Positions 23,940 through 31,006 of a stretch of DNA of 64,000 nucleotides are shown piece after piece. The notes under the pieces were generated by a model. That model did not search any database. It saw nothing but the letters and a program-made list of their open reading frames with translations, and had not been told where the DNA came from. Source of the stretch: DATMNI01 sp035570275 (GTDB lineage Bacteria; Acidobacteriota; Terriglobia; Bryobacterales; Bryobacteraceae); contig DATMNI010000297.1 in assembly GCA_035570275.1 (NCBI GenBank), forward strand, positions 1 to 64,000, written 5' to 3'. Position numbers and translations under genes: made by a program. The stretch's first letter is position 1. Every line of letters starts with the position of its first letter.

Positions 23940-24569
23940 CTAACGCAAGTTTCGAACGATCGCCTGTATGTGCACCTTGGCGCCATCGACATGCACGAAA
24001 TCGGTATTGGTTTCATCGAAAATCAGCGCCAGGTCGGTTCCCGCCAGCACGATTGCATCGACCGGCAGTTCGCGGGCGATTCTTGACAGAGTGGCCCTCC
24101 CTTCAGTTCCGCCATCGACGGTCTGCATGTATGCCTGGTGAATGGCCTCCACTTGAGCGGGTATAACCACTTCGACTCCTTCGAGCATGCCGAACATGCG
24201 CGATTCTACCACGAAACGCGTGCCGAACAACGCTACCCGCCGATACCCACGCGACCGGATCTCCGCCCCCACTTCCTCGATGATGTTCACCAACGGAAGC
24301 GCCGAAATCTTCTGGAGTTCGCGGATACAAATATGCGGTGTGATGGCCGAGATGGCCGCCACTTCCGCTCCGCCGTGCGCCAGCCGCTCGATCAACCGTG
24401 CAAAATAATCAGCCAACCCAATGCGGTCCCCGCGCTCGACATGTCCCAATGCGCGGGCCATATCCGCGTGGACAATCAACATCTCGCCCGCTTCAGCCTT
24501 GGCCAGCTCCCGGTAGTAGTGAACCGTTGCGCCGGGGCCAAGCCCGCCGATCAATCCAAGATTCTTCAT
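23940..24569 (-). CDS. Asp/Glu racemase-family protein lacking both catalytic cysteines
   Basis: 209 residues from ATG 24569; the frame stays open upstream only because it continues into a decayed toxin gene. GLIGGLGPGATVHYY is the family's N-terminal loop, and ARELPVDAIVLAGTDLALIF the second active-site strand. In true racemases these regions hold cysteines (PCNTAH and GCTEL); here they read ISAITPH and AGTDL, so both cysteines are absent. The protein may be a lyase- or isomerase-like relative, a binding protein, or inactive. It is a single gene after the TA remnant. Confidence 0.75.
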   Translation of the reverse strand: MKNLGLIGGLGPGATVHYYRELAKAEAGEMLIVHADMARALGHVERGDRIGLADYFARLIERLAHGGAEVAAISAITPHICIRELQKISALPLVNIIEEVGAEIRSRGYRRVALFGTRFVVESRMFGMLEGVEVVIPAQVEAIHQAYMQTVDGGTEGRATLSRIARELPVDAIVLAGTDLALIFDETNTDFVHVDGAKVHIQAIVRNLR

Positions 24570-24966
24570 GTTTTCAATTCTCGCAAGCGCATCGATCTTG
24601 CGGATGTTGCCGCGCTCCGCCAAGCTGCAGACAAGGACGGCAAAGGCTCCTGGCAACTCGTGCCGGTGCTGACCGACGGCTGCGGCTACCAGTGATGCTT
24701 TGGTCGCGGGCTTCAGGCCCGTAAGCGCACCAGCAGCACGCGCGTGGTAGACTCATGCCGCCAAAAGACCAGTTCGCCGAAATCCTTGTCGGCCGTGATC
24801 AGGACCCTGGCACCGTCCCGGCTTTGGCTCAGCACGGCCTCATCAACGATCCCAGGGGATAGTACCGCGATGTAACGCACGCCCCGATGTAACCCACGTC
24901 AGGGCCGTCCTCGCGAAGACGCTCGACGATTTGCCGGTCAACGCCTCCATCGGCCAAAAATCTCAC
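24570..24966 (-). pseudogene. DUF5615 (PIN-like) toxin, multiply frameshifted
   Basis: From GTG 24966, overlapping the DUF433 gene as in intact modules, the reading is VRFLADGGVDRQIVERLRED and GPDVGYIG. Then the frame shifts near 24880 to RYIAVLSPGIVDEAVL, SRDGARVLITADKDFGELVFW, and again near 24725 to GLKPATKASLV and HELPGAFAVL. Together these are the full length of the Mut7-C/DUF5615 PIN-like toxin with its DKDFGELVF motif. At least two shifts and an in-frame TGA make it non-functional. Its last frame runs without a stop into the racemase gene. Confidence 0.75.
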
Positions 24967-25204
24967 TTGGGAGTAAGCTCAACCGGTAGTCCACATCGGC
25001 ACGCAGAGCCTGAGCCGCGAAGACGAGAGCCGCTCGAATTGCTTTCTCGGTTAAGCCGGGATGCGCATCCAGAATCTCTTCCATTGTTTCTCCGGCTCCC
25101 AGTTTGTCCAGGATCAGTTCGATTGTGATCCGCGTTCCAGCGATGACAGGCTCCCCCATCATCACCTCCGGATTGGACACAACCAGTTCCTGGTATTCTC
25201 GCAT
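24938..25204 (-). CDS. DUF433 antitoxin
   Basis: 88 residues from ATG 25204. The sequence PEVMMGEPVIAGTRITIELIL, ETMEEILDAHPGLTEKAIRAAL is the DUF433 winged-helix antitoxin pattern (GKPVI.GTRI.V..IL). In intact loci it is followed, overlapping, by a DUF5615 toxin; here the toxin is decayed, leaving an orphan antitoxin. It probably binds its own promoter. Confidence 0.88.
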   Translation of the reverse strand: MREYQELVVSNPEVMMGEPVIAGTRITIELILDKLGAGETMEEILDAHPGLTEKAIRAALVFAAQALRADVDYRLSLLPSEIFGRWRR

Positions 25205-25323
25205 GTGAGTGTACTTTTTAACAGCGTACCACAACCTAGGCGAAACACTACTACTTGCAGTGCAGAGCTGACAGTTTTACAGTCGAAATGAGCGGCAGTG
25301 GAACCACGCCGAAAGGAACGACC

Positions 25324-25482
25324 ATGGCCATCGAAGAAGTGCCGGAATCCGGCGGAGACCCGGAACCGGAGCCCGGCGCGGCGATCAATCCCGAAGAGCG
25401 GAAACAGAAGTTGGCGGAAGAAGCGGCCGACTTCATCACCAGTCAGGTCCTCGATAAGGGCGCGACCTTTTTTGGGGGTTGA
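25324..25482 (+). CDS. Small acidic hypothetical protein
   Basis: 52 residues from ATG 25324 (AAAGGA upstream); an ATG at 25288 is possible. Sequence: acidic, Pro/Glu-rich start (EEVPESGGDPEPEPGAA), then an amphipathic helix (NPEERKQKLAEEAADFITSQ). No family recognised. It is followed by a short tandem repeat and lies convergent to the large minus-strand operon. Confidence 0.4.
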   Translation: MAIEEVPESGGDPEPEPGAAINPEERKQKLAEEAADFITSQVLDKGATFFGG

Positions 25483-25518
25483 CGTTTCGCGGGTGAGCTT
25501 TGGCGGGTGAGCTTTGGC
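25478..25518. repeat. 14 bp tandem repeat
   Basis: GGGTGAGCTTTGGC at 25491 and 25505, with a degenerate unit (GGTTGACGTTTCGC) before it, downstream of the small gene. Confidence 0.8.
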
Positions 25519-25541
25519 GGAGTTTTTGGAAATAAGCCATC

Positions 25542-26357
25542 CTACTTTCCCGCGCCGTAGATCACCCGCAGCACGCTGCGGACGTACTGCTCGTCGGTGA
25601 GACCTTCGACGGCAGTCTCGGGGAATTGCACCAGGCTCTGGAAATACGCCGCCAGGTCGCCGAAGAGATCGATGCGGGCGCGCGGGTCGTAGCGTTCACG
25701 ACCTGCAAGGGCGCGGCAGGCCAGGGCCACGGCTTCGGGGCTGGCCTGGCTGCGGAGGCGGGCGGCCAGATGAGGCCAGGCCTGGAGCGAGTTGTACCTG
25801 GCGCCGGCGATCAGGTCGAGATCGGGCGCGGTCCACCTGGCCTCGCGGGCCACGATGGTGTTGGCGGCCAGGTCGCCCAGGCGCTGGCCGTAGCGGCTCA
25901 GGAAACACACAATGCCGCCCACCAGGTAGAGCAGCGGCAGCGCATCCACCAGGCGGAGCAGGTTGCGCAGGACGATTTGCGGCAGGTGGAGGCGAAGGCC
26001 GCGGGCATCGATCACGCGCAGGCCGAGCATGCGCTTGCCGATGGTCTGGCCGCGCCAGCGCCACTCCAGCACGATGCCGTAACCGACCGAGACGGCGAAG
26101 TACCCGCCCACGGTAATCGCGCCGACGATGTCGCGGCCGAAAACACCGGCAAGCGCGGCGATTTTGCCGATGCCGTACAGCAGGCAGCCGATGGCGGTGG
26201 CGTCCACGGCCCAGGCCAGCGCGCGCGTAACCGGAGTTGCCAACTCGAACGAGAAGACTACGCCCTCCGGCGTTTCGATGCTCAGCGAGGATGCTCGGGG
26301 CTGGAGCCCAGGGGCCGGGGGCTGGGGGCCAGAGGCCGGGTACCAGGGGGCGCTCAT
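25542..26357 (-). CDS. RDD-family membrane protein (last gene of MoxR operon)
   Basis: 271 residues; ATG 26357 overlaps the SpoIIM stop by four bases. The N-terminus is a Pro/Gly-rich low-complexity stretch encoded by GGGGCCGGGGGCTGGG-type repeats. The RDD domain follows (ATPVTRALAWAVDATAIGCLLY, QTIGKRMLGLRVIDARG) with three to four transmembrane helices, then a soluble C-terminal tail with helical repeats. RDD proteins beside SpoIIM, DUF58 and MoxR genes are a conserved neighbourhood of unknown envelope-related function. Confidence 0.88.
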   Translation of the reverse strand: MSAPWYPASGPQPPAPGLQPRASSLSIETPEGVVFSFELATPVTRALAWAVDATAIGCLLYGIGKIAALAGVFGRDIVGAITVGGYFAVSVGYGIVLEWRWRGQTIGKRMLGLRVIDARGLRLHLPQIVLRNLLRLVDALPLLYLVGGIVCFLSRYGQRLGDLAANTIVAREARWTAPDLDLIAGARYNSLQAWPHLAARLRSQASPEAVALACRALAGRERYDPRARIDLFGDLAAYFQSLVQFPETAVEGLTDEQYVRSVLRVIYGAGK

Positions 26358-27343
26358 TCCCGCCCCGCCCAACCGAGGAAGAGGCCGAGCGCCGCCAGTT
26401 CGCAGACGCCGACGGAAATCTTGAGCGCGTAAGGAATCACGGGCTGGTGGTATTGCGAAACGAAAGCCTCCAGAACGCCGGCCCAGATCAACAGCGCGGC
26501 GGCGCCGGCGGCGATGCTGAACAGGTCCGTGGCCACGGCGCGAAGGCGGTCAGCGCGCGTGGTCTGGCCGCCCCACCCGATCATGGCGCCCGCCAGGATG
26601 AACCCGCATTGGCCGCCCAAAAGGATGGCGGGAATTTCAATGGAACCGTGCGGCAGCAGCCAGCCCGCCAGAAAAACAGCCTGGCCCGCGGCCATATAAT
26701 CGGCTGCCACAGCGCCCAGAATGACGCCGTTATAGAACAGTAAAATCAACGTCCCGGCGCCCCAGGTGATGCCGGCTGCCAGCGTCAGCATGGTCACCTG
26801 GATGTTGTTGGTCATCAGCTCGGCCGAGAAGGTAGCCTTCTTGCCGCGCAGCCGGTCGGCACGGGCGCGGGCGTTGCTCTCTTCCTCGTGGACGCGCTCG
26901 GCCGGCGAGCCCATCAGCCCGCCGAACGGCATGAGGACCGCCTTCGAAGCCGGGTCCGTGCGGATGGCGAACCAGCCGAAGGCGCAGCCCAGCAGGGTGA
27001 CGCCGAGCGACAGGCCGAACCCGCCCAGGTGGCGGCGAAAGGCGCGGGGAAAGGCGAAGATCAGGCTGCGCCAGCGGATGCGCAGCGGGGCGCGGGTTTC
27101 GTGGATCTCGCTGTAGGCGCGGCCCACCAGGGATTGCAGCATGGCGCGCAGGCCGGGTTCGGTGGCGAATGTATCGAGGCGCGCCAGATCGGCCGAGCAG
27201 CGTTCGTAGAGATAGTGCAGGCGCTGAATCTCCGCCAGCGGCAGGCGGCGCCCGGGTTCGGACTCCAGCCTGGCAAGAACGTTCTGCAACTCGTCCCAGT
27301 AGGCGCGTTCGGCGGTGACGAAGCGGCGGAGGTCGATGATCAT
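26354..27343 (-). CDS. Stage II sporulation protein M (SpoIIM)-family membrane protein
   Basis: 329 residues. A soluble N-terminal helical part (RFVTAERAYWDELQNVLARLE) is followed by several transmembrane helices including FGLSLGVTLLGCAFGWFA, the family's NNIQVTMLTLAAGITWGAGTLILLFYNGVILG and LPHGSIEIPAILLGGQCGF. In non-sporulating bacteria this DUF95 relative always travels with RDD, DUF58, DUF4129/DUF4350 and MoxR genes, as here. Separated from the DUF58 gene by repeat copy A. Confidence 0.9.
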   Translation of the reverse strand: MIIDLRRFVTAERAYWDELQNVLARLESEPGRRLPLAEIQRLHYLYERCSADLARLDTFATEPGLRAMLQSLVGRAYSEIHETRAPLRIRWRSLIFAFPRAFRRHLGGFGLSLGVTLLGCAFGWFAIRTDPASKAVLMPFGGLMGSPAERVHEEESNARARADRLRGKKATFSAELMTNNIQVTMLTLAAGITWGAGTLILLFYNGVILGAVAADYMAAGQAVFLAGWLLPHGSIEIPAILLGGQCGFILAGAMIGWGGQTTRADRLRAVATDLFSIAAGAAALLIWAGVLEAFVSQYHQPVIPYALKISVGVCELAALGLFLGWAGRE

Positions 27344-27368
27344 AGGGCTGCGCTCTCGATGACATGGT

Positions 27369-27478
27369 TGTGGGGCAGATTGGCAATCTGCGGCGGATTG
27401 TTAATCCGCCTGCCGGCAGCGCACATAACCCCGGCAGGCGGATTAACAATCCGCCGCAGGTTCGCAACCTGCCCCACA
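27369..27478. repeat. TGTGGGGCAG palindromic element, copy A
   Basis: 110 bp element. Ends TGTGGGGCAG / CTGCCCCACA enclose nested dyads (GCGGATTGTTAATCCGC) repeated in inverted orientation. Copies B, C and D at 28768-28908, 43242-43368 and 59703-59846. It occupies the whole space between two operon genes. Confidence 0.9.
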
Positions 27479-27482
27479 AACC

Positions 27483-28763
27483 TCACAGGGCCTGCCTCCG
27501 TTTGACGTCGAGATATTGCGACGTCACCTGGGCCTTGATGCGCGCCGGGTCGACGATCGACATTCTGACGCCGTGGTTCTGCAGCGCGATTTGCAGTTCC
27601 CGCATCCGGTTCGAAACCAGTTGACCGGCGAGGCCGGCGTAGAGCGAGTCGAGATCGGCGGGCGGCTCGCCGGTGAAGAGCGGCTGCAGGCCGGGCGGGT
27701 GCATCACGTTGACCAGCACCAGGTGGCGGCGGGCCAGCATGCTTACATCGTGCTGGAAAGTTTCGGCCAGCAGCGCGTCATCCAGCGAGGTGAAGAAAAC
27801 CAGCAGCGAGCGGCGGCGCAGGTTCAACTGCAGGCTGGTGAAGACCTCGCGGAAATCGGGGCTCACGCGCTGGGGCTGCAGGTTGTAGATGGTTTCGCGG
27901 CAGAGGCGAAAATGGTCCATGCCATTGCGGGCACGGACGAAGCGGTTGGTGCGGTCGCTGAAGGTCACCAGGCCGAAGCGGTCGTGCTGGCTCTGCGCCA
28001 CCAGGGCCAGGTGCAGCGCGGCATCTACGTAGGCCTCAAGAATAGGCTCGCGGCCGGAGAGGCGCGACGCATCGACCACGGCGTAAATCTCCTGGGCGTT
28101 CTCCACGCGGTATAGTTTCACCGTGGGGAAGCCGCGGCGCGCGGTGGCTTTCCAACTGACGTCCTCGAAGCTGTCGCCGGGCATGTAGTGGCGCAGGTTG
28201 TCGAACTCGCGGCCCTTGCCCACCTGGCGGTGCAGGCGGACGCCGAGATCGGCGGTGCGCAGGAAGAGCGCGGCGGTGGCGCGGTCGCGGAGGTTGGGGT
28301 AGACGCGGAGGGTGCAATCGAGCGGTAGGGTGGCGCGCGCGCGCCAAAGGCCCAGCGGGGATGGGGATTCCAGGAAGAGCGGCGTGAAGGGGTGGTCGCC
28401 GCGAGTTGGGACGGTGACGGGGTAAGCGAGGACCCCGGTGCCGGGGAGGGCTTCGAAAGGCATGGGTTGGGCTGGGGGCCTGCACCATAGTGTCCCCGAG
28501 AGAATAGTGCGCGAGGAGTTTAGCAGGGTGATGAGTACGGTGGCGGGGACGTTCTTGGTGAGGCGCAGCACTTGGGGTGCGCGGGCTTCGATGGATTGGA
28601 TCCGGCGCTGGGCGAGTGCGGCATCGATTAATGCGGCTGCCGCCGTGGCCACCAGGATCGCGAGACAGACCGGGGCCGCAGGAGGCACGAAACCGGCGAT
28701 GGTGGCGGCGGGGACCGCAATCACGGCAGCGGCAAGCAGAAGGCGATTGGCAGGGACCATCAT
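27483..28763 (-). CDS. DUF58 domain protein
   Basis: 426 residues (ATG 28763; the next codon is also ATG). Two N-terminal transmembrane helices (residues 8-50), an immunoglobulin-like middle, then the DUF58 signature YMPGDSFEDVSWKATAR and a vWA-like fold beginning IYAVVDASRLSG. DUF58 proteins are coupled to MoxR AAA+ ATPases; the MoxR gene lies directly upstream. The role is probably envelope assembly or assembly of a metal-dependent enzyme; not determined. Confidence 0.92.
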   Translation of the reverse strand: MMVPANRLLLAAAVIAVPAATIAGFVPPAAPVCLAILVATAAAALIDAALAQRRIQSIEARAPQVLRLTKNVPATVLITLLNSSRTILSGTLWCRPPAQPMPFEALPGTGVLAYPVTVPTRGDHPFTPLFLESPSPLGLWRARATLPLDCTLRVYPNLRDRATAALFLRTADLGVRLHRQVGKGREFDNLRHYMPGDSFEDVSWKATARRGFPTVKLYRVENAQEIYAVVDASRLSGREPILEAYVDAALHLALVAQSQHDRFGLVTFSDRTNRFVRARNGMDHFRLCRETIYNLQPQRVSPDFREVFTSLQLNLRRRSLLVFFTSLDDALLAETFQHDVSMLARRHLVLVNVMHPPGLQPLFTGEPPADLDSLYAGLAGQLVSNRMRELQIALQNHGVRMSIVDPARIKAQVTSQYLDVKRRQAL

Positions 28764-28767
28764 CTTG

Positions 28768-28908
28768 TGTGGGGCAGGTTGCTAACCTGCGGCGGATTGG
28801 CAATCCGCCTGTCGCAAGTTGCGGGCGAGGCCGCGCAGGAGGGCTGGCTCGCTGCCGCATCGCCCTGGCGGATTAACAATCCGCCGCAGGTTAACAACCT
28901 GCCCCACA
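28768..28908. repeat. TGTGGGGCAG palindromic element, copy B
   Basis: 141 bp between the DUF58 and MoxR genes. Its centre contains CTCGCTGCCGCATCGC, the reverse complement of the centre of copies C and D, so it is inserted in the opposite orientation to those copies. Confidence 0.9.
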
Positions 28909-28938
28909 AAGGTTTCTGCACCACAAGGGATTCAAGCA

Positions 28939-29898
28939 TCATCGGGGCACCGGGACCTCATGAAGGATACGGTCCAGCACCGCGGCGGGGCGCACCCCTT
29001 CCAGTTCCGATTCGGGGCGCAGCAGCAGGCGGTGTTCCAACACGGGCACGGCGACGGCGCGGACATCGTCGGGGCTGACGAAATCGCGCTGGTTCAGCGC
29101 GGCCCAGGCGCGGGAGGCGCGCAGCAAAGCCTGGGTGCCGCGCGGACCTGCGCCCACCAGAATGGCATCATCAGTGCGGGTGCGGCGGACCACCTGCACC
29201 ACGTACTCCACCAGTTGATCGCTCAGCGTCACCAGGCCGAGCGCGCCACGCAGTTCGGCCAGATCGGCTTCCGTCAGGCAGGGGGTGACCTCGCCACGCA
29301 GCAGCACGGCTTCGGGGGCCTGGTCGTTCAGGCTGCGGTGGGCCAGCGAAAGCTCCTCTTCGGCAGCGGGCCAGCCCATCGAGATCTTGAGCATGAAGCG
29401 ATCCTTCTGGGCTTCGGGCAGCGGGTAGGTGCCTTCGGATTCGATGGGGTTCTGGGTGGCGAAGACGGTGAAGTTGGGTGAAAGGCGGTGGGTTTCGCGG
29501 TCGATGGTGACGGTGCGCTCCTGCATGGCTTCGAGCAGGGCCGATTGGGTCTTGGCGGGCGCGCGATTGATTTCGTCGCCCAGAAGGAACGTGGTGAAGA
29601 TGGGGCCTTTCACCAGCGAGAATTCGTGGCGCTGGAGGTTGAAGATATTGTTGCCGGTGATATCCGCGGGCATCAGGTCGGGGGTGAACTGGATGCGCTT
29701 GAAATCGCTGCCCAGTACCGCCGCCAGCGTGCGGGCCAGCAGAGTTTTGCCAAGGCCGGGGACGCCTTCGATGAGGGCGTGCTGATTGGCGAGCACCACC
29801 ACCAGGGAGAAGCGGATGGCCTCGTCCTGGCCGATGATCACCTGGCGGATGCCGGCGGTGACATTAGCGATGGTGGAATGGAATTGGTCGAGGGTCAC
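28939..29898 (-). CDS. MoxR-type AAA+ ATPase
   Basis: 319 residues from a GTG at 29898 (AAAGGACCGCA before it). Walker A GVPGLGKTLLA, Walker B LLGDEINRA, sensor 1 FATQNPIESEG and the lid ASRAWAALNQRDFVSPDD follow the MoxR family throughout. The longer reading to 30345 is antisense-like noise over the DUF4350 gene. It acts as a chaperone-like remodeller together with DUF58 vWA proteins; it is encoded in the same operon between DUF4350 and DUF58. Confidence 0.93.
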   Translation of the reverse strand: MTLDQFHSTIANVTAGIRQVIIGQDEAIRFSLVVVLANQHALIEGVPGLGKTLLARTLAAVLGSDFKRIQFTPDLMPADITGNNIFNLQRHEFSLVKGPIFTTFLLGDEINRAPAKTQSALLEAMQERTVTIDRETHRLSPNFTVFATQNPIESEGTYPLPEAQKDRFMLKISMGWPAAEEELSLAHRSLNDQAPEAVLLRGEVTPCLTEADLAELRGALGLVTLSDQLVEYVVQVVRRTRTDDAILVGAGPRGTQALLRASRAWAALNQRDFVSPDDVRAVAVPVLEHRLLLRPESELEGVRPAAVLDRILHEVPVPR

Positions 29899-29908
29899 TG
29901 CGGTCCTT

Positions 29909-31006
29909 TCAAGGCAGATGCCGGATGCCGGTGGCCGGTGGCCAGTTGCCGGTGGCCGGTGAACGGAGCACAGCCTGGAGTTCGCGCGCGGCGTCCAGAG
30001 GGCGGGCGGCGGAATGGCGGAGGATTTCTTCGGCCTGGCTGGCGCGGGCGGGTGTAACTTCCGGGCGGTGGGCGGTGGTCCACTCGCGCCAGCAGATGGA
30101 GGCGACCTCGTGCGCCGGAATATGGCGGCGCAGCAGGGTGAGCAAGCCCGAAAGCGAGGTTCGGCCCGTAAGGTGATGGCGGGGCAGAACGGACTGGTTG
30201 GCGGCGGGCGGCGGAAACACGGAGGCGTTTTTCCAGAGAAAGAGCGCGGCGCAGAGCCCCAGTCCAAGGGCCATGCCCATGAGGTGGAAGCGGCGGGCCA
30301 GGCCGACCACGCTGCCTGTTTCGGAAATGCCAAGGTGCGGCTCATCGAAGAGGATGCGGCGGTTGGGGCCGATGGCCGCGGAAACCAGTTGGAGACGGTC
30401 GCCGGCGGCGGTGGATTCGTTGTTGAAGTCGTCGCTGTTGGCCAGCAGGACCACGCTGCCCTTGCCGAATGGCCGCTCCATAGCGAACAGTTTGGCGCCG
30501 ATCGATTCCAAGACTTTCCAGTCCTTTGCCTCAGCGAAGTACAGGTACGGATGCTTCCGGCGGGGGTCGAGGCCGAAGCTCACCTGCCACATGGCGGCCA
30601 GAGCATCGGCCCGAGGAAAATCGCGCTCGGGGTCCCATTGCAGCGCGGCCACTACGCGGTTACCGCGGGCTGCCAATTTCCCGATGCTGTTGAGGTAGGG
30701 CGAGGGGTCCTTGGCGAAGCTCTCCGGGTCGAGGCCCAGCAGGAGCAGCGTGGTCCGATCATCGGACAGAAAGTCGGCCGGCAGAAAGCCGTCCGACAGA
30801 AAATCCAGGGGCAGATAACTGCGTTCGGCGGAGACGCCGGGGATGCCGGCCAGGCTGTCGAACAGCAGTTTGGCGCCTTTGGGATCGGCTCGCAGGCTGG
30901 AGTATTCGGGGTAGACATCGCCGGTGGCGAATTCGACGCCGAAGAGGTGGATCACCGCGGCGGCGAAGCCAACGGCAAGCAGAATGGCGAGGGCTTTGGA
31001 CTTCAT
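29909..31006 (-). CDS. DUF4350 domain protein
   Basis: 365 residues. An N-terminal transmembrane helix (AILLAVGFAAAVIHLFG), a periplasmic DUF4350 domain (YSSLRADPKGAKLLFDSL, LLLLGLDPESF, GKGSVVLLANSDDFNNES), a second helix (MGMALGLGLCAALFLW) and a cytoplasmic tail. It ends in PATGNWPPATGIRHLP, encoded by a GCCGGTGGCCGGTGGCC repeat that has replaced the original C-terminus. ATG 31006 overlaps the DUF4129 stop by four bases. Confidence 0.85.
   Translation of the reverse strand: MKSKALAILLAVGFAAAVIHLFGVEFATGDVYPEYSSLRADPKGAKLLFDSLAGIPGVSAERSYLPLDFLSDGFLPADFLSDDRTTLLLLGLDPESFAKDPSPYLNSIGKLAARGNRVVAALQWDPERDFPRADALAAMWQVSFGLDPRRKHPYLYFAEAKDWKVLESIGAKLFAMERPFGKGSVVLLANSDDFNNESTAAGDRLQLVSAAIGPNRRILFDEPHLGISETGSVVGLARRFHLMGMALGLGLCAALFLWKNASVFPPPAANQSVLPRHHLTGRTSLSGLLTLLRRHIPAHEVASICWREWTTAHRPEVTPARASQAEEILRHSAARPLDAARELQAVLRSPATGNWPPATGIRHLP
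29926..29962. repeat. GCCGGTGGCC repeat at the end of the DUF4350 gene
   Basis: GGATGCCGGTGGCCGGTGGC and a second run of the same hexameric pattern. The same string starts at 32641 in the DUF4129 gene, so it is a dispersed repeat that sits in frame in two genes (as PATG/PPAS codons). Confidence 0.7.

Noticed and set aside
28939..30345. 468-residue version of the MoxR protein
   Set aside because: The first 149 codons run antisense-like over the DUF4350 end and are low-complexity; GTG 29898 has a ribosome site and begins the family alignment.
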